Of a stretch of 64,000 bases of DNA, positions 12,397 through 23,999 are shown one piece after another. The position numbers and the translations under genes were made by a program. This stretch comes from Symsagittifera roscoffensis (Eukaryota; Xenacoelomorpha; Acoela; Convolutidae): NCBI RefSeq assembly GCF_963678635.1, contig NC_087065.1, positions 26,061,254 through 26,125,253 of the forward strand. The letters are read 5' to 3'. Position 1 is the stretch's first letter, and each line of letters starts with the position of its first letter. The notes under the pieces were generated by a model, which made no database searches, was not told where the DNA came from, and saw nothing but the letters and a program-made list of their open reading frames with translations.

Positions 12397-12957
12397 GACT
12401 GCTCGTATCAGATTGCGCTTTTATTAATGTAGTAATTATTTAAAAAAATAGCCCACTTCAACCAATTAAGAACGATTTCAAAGACGGATTAAATCTCAGC
12501 TTAATTGTTAATAATAGCGCAAAATACGGTTGAAAGACGTCTATATTGTTTTCTTTTTTAAAACGTTGGATCTACCTAACAATTATCCTTTTCAAGAAAA
12601 GGATGGGGGTATTGAAAACAGATTAGATTTGTCAAAATTTTGTCATAGAACGCTACTAGTCAGTAGCGTGCCGGGGGGAGACTGCCCCAACTTAATTCTG
12701 GTTGTTAAAGTTTTCTAAAGAGTCCCCTTTGGCGTTTTTTGGCTGGCCAGCCTCAAAACTTTTTGAAACGCCTTCAGACCCTATATAACCAAATTCTAAG
12801 GTTGAGGGTTGAGTGCGCGCCAAAAAACACAGCTTTTTGGTCATTTTTATTTCAAAGTAATCAAAACGTCATTTACGCTTTTTTTTCAAAAATTTGCCTG
12901 CGGAGCAATAATTTTTCACGAAATAGGGTCTTTATAGATTTTGCTCCCAGAAATGTT

Positions 12958-13441
12958 TTGGGTCTTTTTACTTAGTCCGCTCAAAAATCAATATTTTAAC
13001 ATCTGAAAGTGATACTATTTTGCTTCAATCTGATTGGCTAGCATTAGCCAATCAAACTTCAGTTCCTTCTCAAAATGTTTTTGTTTTCACATTTTGAAGT
13101 CGAATTTTAAATAAACCGATTGGCCTAAAATGAAGAATGTTAGGTAACCTACTCAAAATTATTTCATCTACGCTCCAGAATTTTACCCAACATCAGAAAA
13201 CAGCTCCAGGGAAAAATTGACCACCTTCGTATCTGCTCAAAATTAGGCCTTGTTAGAAGTCGTCTTAAGAATAAAATGATTACCTTTGTAAAAAATCAAT
13301 TTAACCAATGCTATCAGTATGTTGTATACATTGTTATATACATGTTGTATATGTTGTATACATCTCAGCAGTTATACATTGAAAAAAAATCACAAAATCG
13401 CAAAATTAAGAAAATTGGACCGAATAAGTAAAAAGACCCAA
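12958..13441. mobile_element. Inverted-repeat (MITE-like) element
   Basis: The left end TTGGGTCTTTTTACTTA (12,958-12,974) is followed by GTCCG. The right end is its reverse complement, CGAATAAGTAAAAAGACCCAA ending at 13,441. There is no protein inside. It contains the ATACATGTTGTAT-type simple repeat at about 13,317-13,373. Target duplication is unclear (AT-rich flanks), so the superfamily is unassigned. Confidence 0.55.
13317..13373. repeat. TGTTGTATACAT-type simple repeat
   Basis: Irregular tandem copies of TGTTGTATACA/TTGTTATATACA over about 57 bases. Confidence 0.7.
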
Positions 13442-13558
13442 TATTTCTGCGCGCGCCACTGCTTCTAGTGCTAACTTGCTGCTTTTATTTAGGGGTGGCA
13501 ATGTTTTAGGAGATACCATAGGGGCGTTGTTAAGTAGGTACAAAATTTTATGCTATTC

Positions 13559-13737
13559 GAGCTTTTGGATCAAGTTAACATCCTCCAACCCGGCGTTCAT
13601 TTTAATTTAAATCTACTTAGCGCTGCATGTAAAATGCTCTATTCTGATTGGCTGAAAGTTCGAACTCAGAACCAAGTTAGCACCCTCCCCCCTAAATGGA
13701 TTTGGGGGGAGGATGTTAACTAGGTCCGAGCTTTTTG
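13559..13737. mobile_element. Short inverted-repeat element
   Basis: Left GAGCTTTTGGATCAAGTTAA then CATCCTCC; right GGAGGATGTTAAC TAGGTCCGAGCTTTTT, approximately its reverse complement, about 30 bp per arm. An internal AAGTTAGCACCCTCCCCCC adds a further degenerate copy of the arm. No target duplication was recognised. Confidence 0.45.
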
Positions 13738-13973
13738 CTAGTCTATGCGCCGCCAAAAAATCTTGTTGCGCAAAAAAGTTTTAAGAGGTTCACTTGAAAA
13801 ATGTTGACAATATAGGGTCTTTATCGGTGTTTTTGGTTGATAAAATCAAATAAATTGGATCGATCTAAAAAGTCTATTTGAATATCACCCCCTTTTTTCT
13901 TTTTTTTTACTTGGTACGAAGTTCTCATATGCTTAACCGTTGAAGGGTTGGGAGTCTGTTACTAAGTTCCAAA

Positions 13974-13985
13974 GGGGGGGGGGGG
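13974..13985 (+). repeat. 12-base poly-G tract
   Basis: A run of 12 G in otherwise AT-rich sequence; see also poly-C tracts at 34,507-34,519 and 34,813-34,836. Confidence 0.9.
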
Positions 13986-13989
13986 CTAA

Positions 13990-14990
13990 TCAAAGAGATT
14001 TCTGAGTTTTTTGCAACCAGCTATCATCGTATTCGTAAGACTTCAAGCTCAGATATGGAGGAGAGGAAATTATAGATGGTTAAAGGAATTATAAAATGGA
14101 TGACTTTCTGAGCCTGCGGCGTTCTGCTCAAACAGCACATTTATTATTGATGATAAAAGATAGGGCTGGAATAAAAAACTGCAACTATTGCAGACATACT
14201 TTAATTCCGCAATGCATCTTAACTGAATCGAAAGTAAAAGTTGAAAAATTTGAAAAGTCCATTTCAACGTTAAAATTATTCAAATTAATTCAACAAAGTG
14301 CACGTCAAATTGATTCCAGCTTTTTGTTGCTAATAGCACTCATAGCTTTTACTTGACGAAAATAAAAAACTGATATATTACACTGCTACGCAGCAGCGAC
14401 TGACTCATAATATGTTGAATTTGGTAATAGAGATATAACTATTTTTTAAGGATAAAAACGGATTCTCTTTGATTTTTCAACTATTATGATAACTTGAGCC
14501 CTGTTGATGAAGCTGCTTAGCAAAAAATAGGCAACAAACACCGGTTTATATTAAGTCTTGATAATATGTAACCTGTGTCATATAGAGTGTTTTTCTGCTG
14601 CTAATTTCCTGTTTTGTAAGTTTCGATCAAAGTTTACACTATTGCCGCGCCATAAGTCGCCCAAAGAACAATTTTTTTATTTGCTTTAGAAATGCTCATT
14701 TTGGTGAAAAAATGGGTGTTTTTCAGGCTCGTAATTAGAGTGCCGGTCTCTGATTTTCCCTCGAGCAAAAACTTTTCAAAAAGCAAAACTCCATCCTTTT
14801 GTGTCATTCTTTTTTATTTAATCTGAGTTAAATGATATCGCGAGTCAAGAGCCACCCTTGATTGTTCCAACAACGTCACAAAGGGGTACTTTTGGCTGTC
14901 CGATTTCAGGTACCTCAAGGAATCTTCGTGAGGACCAACTGGTGTCAATGTGAATCACTCCTACTGGTGATTCATAACACATGTATTAAC
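13990..14990. other. Intergenic, no gene recognised
   Basis: Overlapping opposite frames near 14,070-14,356 show no recognisable domain. Nothing else can be supported. Confidence 0.45.
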
Positions 14991-14994
14991 ATAG

Positions 14995-15200
14995 AACAAG
15001 ACTGCTCGTATTATCAGAGCGAAAACCTTGAACGTTCCGACTGCATTTTATGGCCTATTACCAAGTTTTTTTTAAAAAAATTAGACGAAATAAAATTTAG
15101 ACAATTATTGATAAATCATATTATTAAATTTTTTTTTCAATTTATCCCCCACACGCTAATCTAAACTACGAAGGAAAAGTTTTAGCGTCTTGTATTGCAA
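14995..15200 (-). mobile_element. Helentron-like repeat, 5'-truncated copy
   Basis: The hairpin-end sequence (AACAAGACTGCTCG, imperfect hairpin, GTTCCGACTGC) and the 'cccacacgc' block are present. The rest of the family consensus is missing. Confidence 0.6.
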
Positions 15201-15211
15201 TAATCAAACCA

Positions 15212-15956
15212 AACAAGACTGCTCGTATATCAGGGCAAAGCCCTGAATGTTCCGACTGTCCCTTAATTCATATCGAATAGTTTTTGGGAAGCGAAAATAT
15301 TGAAAACCTATAAAATTTGGACGAAATCAAAGTGTGAAAAATTGAGTCATACAAAATTAATACGCCAATCATACGAAATTAATACGCCAATCTGTATAGC
15401 TAGCTTCAATTCAATTTGGAACGATTTTGTTGTGCGGGATAATCCGCCACGCATAAACAATTCGCGTTACGCTCTCAGCAATATGAATAAATTTTTCAAA
15501 GCGCGAATAATTTAGTCCAGAACATGGTCAATTCGGCAATTTTCAAACCCCCAGAACTTTACAAAAAACAATTGGAGGAAAAATAATTTTTTAATTTGAA
15601 TTCAAGAAGTCAATATCTTCAATGGGGTATAAAAATTGTCAAAAACTATTATTACGATCGGCGAAAATTGACAACAAAAAAAACCACACAGAGCATAAAA
15701 ACTTTCATTTTCGAACGCATTAACTTGCCGCTTACGCGTGTTATAAAAACGCAAAATAATACGCGTTAATTATCCCAAAACATTCTTTAAACCCCCATAA
15801 CTTAGCGAAAATTTTTCTAAAATATTTATTTGAGCTTTCAACAACGCTTTCTTTTAGTTTTCCATTAAAGCTTCTGGCAAAACGTTTGGTTAAAAAAGTG
15901 ACTGATCAAAAACCACCTCATGCATATATAATCCACTTTTTTCGAAAGTCGGAACA
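15212..15956 (-). mobile_element. Helentron-like repeat, divergent longer subfamily
   Basis: Starts AAACAAGACTGCTCG with hairpin CAGGGCAAAGCCCTG and ends CGAAAGTCGGAACAAAA. The interior (for example 'ttgtgcgggataatccgcc', 'tagtccagaac') is shared with 18,575-19,346 but not with the short copies, so it is a second subfamily or a composite of two copies. Confidence 0.55.
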
Positions 15957-16153
15957 AAAACTGTCAAAAAAATGTATTTGCCAATCAGACTTCATTTCGC
16001 GAAGAAAGGATGCAAATTAGTCTGCATTTGCATGACAACTTATTAGTATACCCTATCTTTACACTGATTAAAATGTTCGTTTATCCATTTTCGCGCCTGA
16101 CTTACAAAAGAAAAAAATGGAAAATCCATAAAAATTATCCATTATAATCGATT

Positions 16154-16689
16154 ATTGTTTCGACTTTCTTAACGAAAATAACGGAATATTTGTGCTCGTG
16201 GTGGTTTTTTTTCAGACAAATTTCTTTTTTTTTAACTAGCTATTTTTGACAGCATCATTCAAACATCATTCAAAAAGCATTTTTGTCCTGAGTTTGAATT
16301 TGAAAAATTATATATTTCAGCTGTGATCATTTTTGCAAAGTTATGGGGCTTTAAAGATTGGCATTTTTGCTATTTTGGGACAATTTACGTGCGATATATT
16401 TCGCGCTATTAACGCGTAAGCAGAGATTTAATCATCTTATAAATCGTTCCAATTTTGCTGAAGGAAGCTTATTTGGCATACTTGATTTGTTACTAGCAGA
16501 AAAATTTATCTCTTTGTTTTTTACATGGCGTGTAGGGGGATGATTTTCACAAAAAATCTCAATTTTTTGGATTTTGTAAAATTTTTTTTTCTTCTTTTAC
16601 ATTTAATTTTTTCGTCTTATTTCTGTTTCATAGACCTTAAAAGGCAGTCGGAACATTCAGGGCTTCACCCTGATACGAGCAGTCTTGTT
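16154..16689 (+). mobile_element. Helentron-like repeat, near full-length copy
   Basis: Starts TTGTTTCGACTTTC. The internal GCGATATATTTCGCGC block is intact, and the end reads AGTCGGAACATTCAGGGC-TTC-ACCCTGA then GAGCAGTCTTGTT. Confidence 0.7.
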
Positions 16690-16699
16690 TTCTTTAGTA

Positions 16700-18060
16700 A
16701 AAGTTATGATGATGCCTTTTCAATGTCTTCCGGTATATGTTTTTTGATTAGCGTTTTAATTTTTATGCAATACAAAGTATTCGTAATTTTGAATTGAGAT
16801 GAAAACTATGCATTCTTTATGACTCTAAAGAACAAATCAATGGTCATCATTCAACAATAGTGAGCTCAACAAAAAATGACTATTTTGTAATAATTTTAAC
16901 CTTAATATTTTGTGTTATCCTTGCATCATTCTCAGATGAACTTAAAAAAATTCAATCTAAAAAAAATTACTTGCGTTTTTTGCTGGAATAAACTATGTAT
17001 TGTGAGATTTTGTTGACCTTTGAATCAACGTCTTCAGTGATAATTGAGCAGCACGCGAAAGCCAAATGCCGTTGCAAATTTGACCAAAATATATGTGAAT
17101 TGAATTAAAAATATTTTATGCGGGATTCTGCGACAACCCTGCCAGTGCCTTAGGTATTAAACCGTGAATTCTGCTCCAAAACACGTCAAGTTTTGGAACT
17201 CGCAACACTCTTTTTCTTCTCTGTCGACTGCACTTAAAAAGTTATCTTTGTTCACAATTAACACACTAAAAATTTGAAATTAAATCAAACTCAAATTAAC
17301 GAGCAACCGCATCCACCATCATCAAACACAACAGCCCACCCCACACCCGTCAGATTGTGGTGATAGCGAATAAAACTGAATAACAAATTTAAGTAACTTA
17401 GCATTAAAAGCTATAAAAAATCATAAAAACTGAATTTAAGTGAGAGAAAAAAGTAACTAACTTGAGCTTAGAATTATTACAAACATATGAAGTTAGGTCA
17501 CAGAAAATTAGAAAAAAAGGTTATAATCAATTAAAATGGCTGATGTTTGTTTCGAATTTTTTGAAATAAAATGAAAATAATCGATTTAAGAATGGGTTGT
17601 TTTGGCTCAAAAAACATTACCAATACTATCTATTTGTGATGAATTCTAATCAATTAATTTCGAGTTCCAGAGACAGAGACTGTAGAAATCCAATACAATG
17701 AATTAGTACCGGCTGTCATTGTGAATATTGTCATTTTAAAGCAATTTTGAAGATCGGTTAATAATCATTTAATTTCGCAAACACAGAATTCTATTAATCG
17801 CGGTTAACCAGAAATTAAAAGCAGGTAAAGTTAAATGTTGCTTATGGACTTAAAATTTTTCATAATTTGTTCAGCCTATTGAAACAGGGTTCTTGATGAT
17901 TCTTTCATATTCAAACCATTCACCCCGCGATTCAAGATTCCAAAAAAAATTGTCTAAACAATTAGGTCAAGTTCTTTTGTCCGCTGAGTTAGAACAGCAC
18001 AATTATTAATAGGCAACTAGGAAAGCGAACTACTGTGCGAGTCACAATAAATCAAGAAGA
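16700..18060. other. Intergenic, no gene recognised
   Basis: Very AT-rich, with stops in all frames every few dozen codons. I see nothing that can be supported. Confidence 0.5.
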
Positions 18061-18061
18061 A

Positions 18062-19346
18062 AAACAAGACTACTGTTCCGACTGCCTTTTAAGGTCGATG
18101 AATCATTAATAAAATGAAAAATTCAAATGTAATAAAAAAAATATAATTTCAAAATTAAAAAAAAAACATAGATTTTTTTGTAAAAACATCCCATCACACG
18201 CCATATTGGATTAGCAAGAAAAAGATAAATTTTGCTCTTTTTAACAATTCAATTTTGGCATATAAGCTCCCTTGAACCAATTTGGAACGATTTTTAAGAC
18301 GGATTAAATCTCCGCGTTAATAGCGCGAAATATATCGCGCGTTAATTGTCCCAAATTGGTCAAAATGGCCAAAATGGCAATCTTTAAACCCCCATAACTT
18401 TACAAAAAATAATCACAGGTGAATTTTTTTTCAAATTTAATCTCAAGACAACAGTACTTTTTGAATTATATTAAAAAATCCCGTCAGAAATGGCTAGTTA
18501 AAAAGTCGAAATTTGTCTGAAGAAAAAAAAACCCACACCGAGCACAAATATTCCGTTACTTTTCGAACGATTTGTTGTGCGGAATAATTCACCACGCATA
18601 CATGAATCGCGATACCCCGCACCGGAGTTCCATAGATAATAGTCGATAATAATGGAAAATTTTGTCTAAAGCGTTGTCATTATAATCCATTTTTGTGGCA
18701 AATTTGGACCACGAAATTGATTATATTGTTATTATAATCGATTATATTCAAAAAATACAATGCATTAAAATCCATTATAACGGATTATAATCATTTAAAA
18801 CCCATTATAATAGATTATAATCCATTTAAAATCCATTATAATCTATACATTTTTTTGCAAAATCATTTGCAAAACTTAGAACATTTCCACGTTACTCACG
18901 GCCTACTGACAATCTAAACCTAATCGAATGACAATCTAAACCTATACTCAGTTGTTCAGGTTACTCTCCCGCCCACTTTTTTTACCGATAATATTATCGA
19001 TTATTATCAAAATTTATTGAAACAGACCACGAAAATTCAATATAATCGAATATTATCCATAGAACTTGGGTGCGGGACGCTCTCAATATTATGAATAGAC
19101 TCTTCAAAGCGCGCATAATTTAGTCCAGAACTTGGAAACTTTGGCAATTTTCAAACCCCCAGGACTTTACAAAAAATAATCGGAGATAAAATATCTTTTT
19201 ACATTTGAACTCAGGAAGTCGATATCTTTAATGGGGTAGAAAATTTTTTGTTGAAAATCTTTTTTTTTTGGTAGGTGAAAATTGACTGAATAAAAAAACC
19301 ACACCGAGCATAAATATTCCGTTTTCTTCGAAAGTTAGAACAAAAA
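18062..19346 (-). mobile_element. Composite Helentron-like copy carrying a nested MITE
   Basis: Minus orientation. The hairpin itself is deleted (AACAAGACTAC runs straight into TGTTCCGACTGCC). The short-subfamily body runs to about 18,575, then continues as the long-subfamily body and ends CGAAAGTTAGAACAAAAA near 19,346. The long body is interrupted at 18,616-19,076. Confidence 0.55.
18616..19076. mobile_element. Palindrome-rich TIR element (CCCGCACC family), copy 1
   Basis: 461 bp. The left end is CCCGCACCGGAGTTCCATAG followed by ATAATAGTCGAT; the right end is the matching inverse, TATTATCCATAGAACTTGGG then TGCGGG. The paralogous uninterrupted sequence at about 15,460 shows where it inserted (between TAC and ACGCTCTC-like sequence; an AC dinucleotide flanks both ends). 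The interior consists of many imperfect palindromic units such as ATTATAATCGATTATAAT. No protein is encoded. Confidence 0.65.
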
Positions 19347-21440
19347 CATTTTAAAACAAACCCAAAAAAAGTTAATTCCTTTATTATTTTGTGTTATGAT
19401 TTTTTTTTCAATAAAAGACAAATGGGTAAGGTAGAGAAAAAACGGCAGAATTGAATAACGCAAATCAAGCGAGGAGAACTGCCTCAGCGAAGATGTTTTG
19501 AACAGAAGATGTTTTCAACAGAGAGTTTTGACTGATTTAGTCTGAGCAGTGAACATGTTTGGACCAGTTTTTCTTAACGCAGAGAAAACGTTCTCAAACA
19601 CTTTTTTGGAATTCAAAATACGATCAAAAAAGCTTTCACACAAACAGCTCCCACCCCCATCCCAACTCACATAAAGCATCAATTTTGGGTTGCAACGAGG
19701 GTTTATTTAAAGTTAAATTTTAAGACTAAAACTGATTGTCATAGTAATCGGACATAGTAAACAAAAGCTGAAAATCGGCTTGAATTTGATTGTCCCCCTT
19801 TCAGCTTTCTTTGAAGAAGTCCAAAGTCGAAACCGGGAAGAAAAAAACACACCTCAAGCCATAGTTCCCTCCCACTGCGGAGAAACAACAACGAGTTTTT
19901 CAGCAATGGAGTGAACAAAAAATCAGTGCTGAAAGCGTATTTTCTTTGAACTGCGTTAAATAGCGCTAAGTAATCAAAAAAAAATAAAAAAAAGAAAATG
20001 GACCTCTAAGCCAAGAACTGAAAACAAAGACCAAATTTCTTAGCAAATGTAAACCATCAGTTTGAAAATAATTATGATCAAACAGCAACAAGGACAGCCA
20101 TTTGCTATGCAAGTAGCACAAACTGTTCAATCACAATAAAAAAAAAGAAAAAATCAATGAAACAAAAAGAAAAAAAAACTGAAAAAACTTATCATGCAAG
20201 AAAGCTTTCAGTTTCTGATTTCGTGTTATGTAACTTTTTAAAAGAAAAAGGCCGATGAGTCTGGTGAAAAACCGCAAAAATGAAAGATGAAATTATTTAA
20301 AATGAAGTTATACTGTAGCAGACATTCAAATTGTAAGCAATTTTTGATTTCCACAGAAGAAAAAAGAAATAAAAGCGATCAAGCGATACTTTCCTACACA
20401 CCACAAGACAAAAACCCTGAAAACTTTAGAAAAATTAACAAGACCCATTGCTGTTAGGTTGATCATATGAATAAACGGCGTGCTCGCACCAGCAGAAAAT
20501 TATGCACCATCAAATTCATCACTATTAGAATTAACAGCCACAGCTAGAAGATGACACTCTAGGTCAGGGGTAACTACTGGTAAACTACTGTGATTATCCC
20601 GCATACATAATCCAAGGAGTTATAATACTTCATCAACTGATCGGCACCTTTTTCAACAACAACATCAGCCATAGTTTCAACCAGTGACACCTTGTAATAA
20701 ACTGGTCAGAAGCAGATTCGCTTGCAGAAGTAGTCTGCACACGACAGCCTCAGAAGTGCTTCAACAGTGATTCGGTCGATGACCCAACCTCAAGGTCCAA
20801 ATATGTATCAGCCGGCTGCAAAAGTTCTGACTACCGTCGACTCATTGGAAGAACTTACGCAAAAACAAACGAACTTGTTGAAATTTGTCATAACTTTCTA
20901 GAGTACTCAATTACTTAACTCACGATGACAATATACGTACAGGCTGCATTCAAAAACTCAATTTATTGGCCCTAATCGAAGGAGCCGAAAATTTTTGATA
21001 GCCTCTACATGCAGCATCAAAATATGTTTCGATAAACCGTTCGAAACCTTTTTTTATCGTGCAAACATAGCCTTATAGAGCAAACATAAGGTTAACTCAA
21101 TTCAAGCACCCAGTTAAACTGCTATCGAAACAGGATACTCGCAAACACTTGCAGTTACAATTACAAAAAAAGAAAAAACATCGATAAGGCCACAAGACAA
21201 CAAAGACAGACATCAGCCAGAAAAAAAACTTCAACAGAAAAGCCGTTTCTTCTAAGCATAGTCATTATAATTTTGTTTTCAAGTGACATCACAAAATTTC
21301 ATCAGCCATATTGCCATATTTTTACGTTTTGCTGCCACTTGAGATCACTGCAGTAGGTAGAGTTGCTGGCGAGTGGAGCCTGATTGAGCAAACATAAACT
21401 TAGTCGTTTATATTAACTTAAATTTTCCGACCATTTGAAA
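19347..21440. other. Intergenic; one unexplained open frame
   Basis: Mostly AT-rich. Bases 20,688-20,915 (+) are open for 75 codons plus a stop, with balanced codon-like composition (it includes SDSVDDPTS and YRRLIGRTYAKTNELVE) but no start codon and no family I recognise. It could be an exon or a decayed fragment. Confidence 0.3.
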
Positions 21441-21449
21441 AATGGGGAG

Positions 21450-21650
21450 GAACACGGTATTCGAGTGTTTTAGTTTTTTTTGTTTATTTATCGTTTTGTT
21501 TTCTTTTGCGGAAAATCAGGTACCACAAACATTTATAAGAATTGGTCCAGTAATATAGGATATGGTGATTCTTTCACAGTCTTGATTCGAACGAGCTTGA
21601 ACGCCTCCAAAAAATGTCCAGTATCGAGAAAAACGGGTTAAATTTTTAAT
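21450..21650 (+). repeat. Direct repeat A, copy 1
   Basis: Shares with 25,130-25,330 the ordered blocks TTTTGTTTTC..., 'aaaatcaggtaccacaaa', 'gattcgaacga' and 'gtcgagaaaaac'. The two copies flank about 3.5 kb containing repeats B and C and a MULE piece. Confidence 0.55.
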
Positions 21651-21825
21651 GAAGTCTAGTTTTGAGTGATTAAAGAAAATATAAAACTTAGTTTTACTGA
21701 AATGAACTTGTTTTTGGAGTTCTTAACTTCATTTGAGAAGAAAAAACTTCAAAAATTTAACAAATTTCTGTGCAAAACATTTTTTTGATAATTTTTGTTT
21801 TCTTGATCGTTTTTCTACAAAAGTG

Positions 21826-22475
21826 TAGTCCATTTTGCCTATTTAAACATGAAAATAGAAAAATTTGAAGTTCCAAGTCTTCGTTGAGATCCTTTTATTA
21901 CACCATGACTGGGTTATTCAAGGCCAGTCAGAAAGTAATTTAACAGCTGTTTCTCGTTTTACATCACGCTGGGCTCCAAAACCAGTCTGCTGTGGTGTTA
22001 CATCCCAATCTACTGCTCAATTTTGAGCGGTTTCCTGAACTAACGTTTCTCATTATCAGCCGGATCGAGGAAGTGGCGGTGATCTTTAACGATTCCAACG
22101 GAGTCCTATTTTGTACGCACACATCCAGGAGAAGAATTGTCTGACAGTGTTTGGTGTTCAATATATGCAAAACATTTAAAAATTAGCAACTCAAACTTTT
22201 TGCTAGTAAGTATAATTTCTATTGATAGTAAGTGAATAGTGTTCGATAAAATGTTGTCGAGTGTTCGCATATGACTATTGTGTACAGGACTGTTTTTTAT
22301 TGGACAGTTTTGTACAGACATGCTTTGAACGTGTTAAAAAACATGCTAAAATTTTGTTCGAAAGATTTTAAAAAAAGAAAAACAAAAGGAGAACAAGGGG
22401 AGAGTCCTTGTTGCAGAATTGGCTTGAAATTCGCAAAACACACGGTGTGGTCTCGTAATGCCACCAAAAAGTCAT
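21826..22475 (+). repeat. Repeat unit C-B, copy 1
   Basis: C (21,826-21,907, 'tttgcctatttaa', 'gaagttccaagt', 'gatccttt.attacacc') is followed by B (21,913-22,475). B recurs nearly unchanged at 23,436-23,987, and C recurs at 22,485-22,566, so the unit is about 660 bp in partial tandem. The short frames inside (for example 21,964-22,170 minus) are duplicated only because the DNA is. They have no domain. Confidence 0.75.
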
Positions 22476-22484
22476 TAAGGTTGT

Positions 22485-22566
22485 TGTCCAATTTGCCTAT
22501 TTAACTATGAAAGTCGAAAATTTTGAAGTTCCAAGTTTTCGTTCAGATCCTTTCATTACACCCTGA
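22485..22566 (+). repeat. Repeat C, copy 2
   Basis: About 82 bp matching 21,826-21,907 with a handful of differences, directly following repeat B copy 1. Confidence 0.7.
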
Positions 22567-23088
22567 AGCATCAAAAAACTACAGTTGTTTGAAATGAAAA
22601 ATTGTTTTTTTTAGACTATGGTGGGAACACTCTTTGCCACTTTCACAGTAACCGGTTACTTTGTTTTTTGTGTTGTTTTTTTGTCTTCTTTTTTGTTTAG
22701 TTTTTTGTCATCCCATACAAGGTCAAGCTGGGCAGTGGGTAGGCACAAAAAAATAGTGTTTGTTTGTCTCTGGAAACCATTGACACGTCTTTAAACGGTG
22801 CTTATAGAAAACAGTCTATTTCAAAAATCCAATAGAAATTGGGGAAGCAAAATTGAACTTGAGCGCTCTGAAGGGTAGCTGTGATTGAGTTTCACAAAAC
22901 TTTTTCAAAATCTGTTGTAATGCGTTTTGGGGACCCAAGCTTTGGTATATAGAAGAGGTGACACTAAGTTAATTCCTTTTTGACGGAAGGCAAAACATAG
23001 ATTAAGATTAGGACCATTTATCTACGGGGGAAAGGACCAACACAAGAGCTGTACAGCTCATCAAGGCGAACCGCTGTTGTGCCCCTGT

Positions 23089-23409
23089 TTATGAACTACA
23101 TGCAATTTTTTGGTTACTTTTATGAGCTGGGTAATGTTGCTTCACTCTCAAGCAACGGGCACGGATCATGGTGGACCTCGAACATCCGAACTTTCGATTG
23201 AGAGGTACATAAACGAGAGGTACAAGACATCCTTCAACTGAAGCGTGTTTTGTATAATTTTGGTGAAGTACATTCAGAGCAATCAAAAACGTTCCATCGC
23301 AGAGCCAATCGTGTAACAGTCCAAGTATGTCTAGCCCAGTTAACGTGGCAAACACAATAACGCTATTTTCATCTAGGAGACCAGAATTGTGTAAAAGAAA
23401 CTGCTTCAT
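23089..23409 (-). pseudogene. MULE transposase fragment (DDE core, first catalytic Asp)
   Basis: The 106-residue frame contains DENSVIVFATLTGLDILGLL, then W-L-C-DGTF, then a segment ending CLVPLVYVPLNRK. The DGTF with the preceding tryptophan and the following PLVY are hallmarks of the MULE transposase core around the first catalytic aspartate. Upstream FLYWCH and downstream second Asp and Glu are absent, so this is a fragment. It lies between the two B repeats (22,475 and 23,436), which may be part of the same element. It is on the opposite strand to the FLYWCH piece at 9,078, so the two are not one gene. Confidence 0.65.
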
Positions 23410-23435
23410 ATCGCGAGTGTTTTGTAGGGCCAGAG

Positions 23436-23987
23436 GTTATTCAAGGCCAGTCAGAAAGTAATTTAACAGCTGTTTCTCGTTTTACATCACGCTGGGCTCC
23501 AAAACCAGTCTGCAGTGGTGTTACATCCCAATCTACTGCTCAATTTTGAGCGGTTTCCTGAACTAACGTTTCTCATTATCAGCCGGATCGAGGAAGTGGC
23601 GGTGATCTTTAACGATTCCAAGGGAGTCCTATTTTGTACGCACACATCCAGGAGAAGAATTGTCTGACAGTGTTTGGTGTTCAATATATTCAAAACATTT
23701 AAAAATTAGCAACTCAAAATTTTTGCTAGCAAGTATAACTTCCCTTGATAGTGAGTAAAAAGTGTTCGATAAAATGTTGTCGAATGTTCGCATATGACTA
23801 TTTTGTACAGGACTGTTTTGTATTAGACTGTTTTGCACAGACATGCTTTGAACATGTTAAAAAACATGTTAAAATTTTGTTGGAAGGATTACAAAAAAAA
23901 AAAAGAAGAAAGGGAGTGTCCTTGTTGCGGAATTGGCTCACAATTCACAAAACACACGGTGTGGTCTCGTAATGCCACCAAAAAATA
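23436..23987 (+). repeat. Repeat B, copy 2
   Basis: Matches 21,913-22,475 over its length, from GGTTATTCAAGGCCAGTCAG to CTCGTAATGCCACCAAAAA. A partial third copy of its right end lies at about 24,940-24,990. LTRs were considered but the ends are not TG..CA. Confidence 0.8.
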
Positions 23988-23999
23988 ATTAAGTTTTAT

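Larger units (their letters stand above)
11906..12527 (-). mobile_element. Helentron-like repeat fragment, split by a TIR element
   Basis: Fragments 11,906-11,919 and 12,397-12,527 are parts of the family in minus orientation (AACAAGACTGCTCG, then later 'gacggattaaatctc' and the truncated GCGC block). The hairpin is degenerate (ATCAGATTGCGC). The fragment is interrupted by the element 11,920-12,396 inside the terminal GACTGCTCG sequence. Confidence 0.6.

Noticed and set aside
18640-18850. CRISPR-like array from the regular ATTATAAT units
   Set aside because: Units are variable palindromes without unique spacers, in a eukaryotic AT-rich MITE.
21913-23987. Repeat B copies as an LTR pair
   Set aside because: The ends are not TG..CA, there is no primer site or polypurine tract, the interior is a MULE fragment on the opposite strand, and repeat C shows the unit is part of a tandem arrangement.
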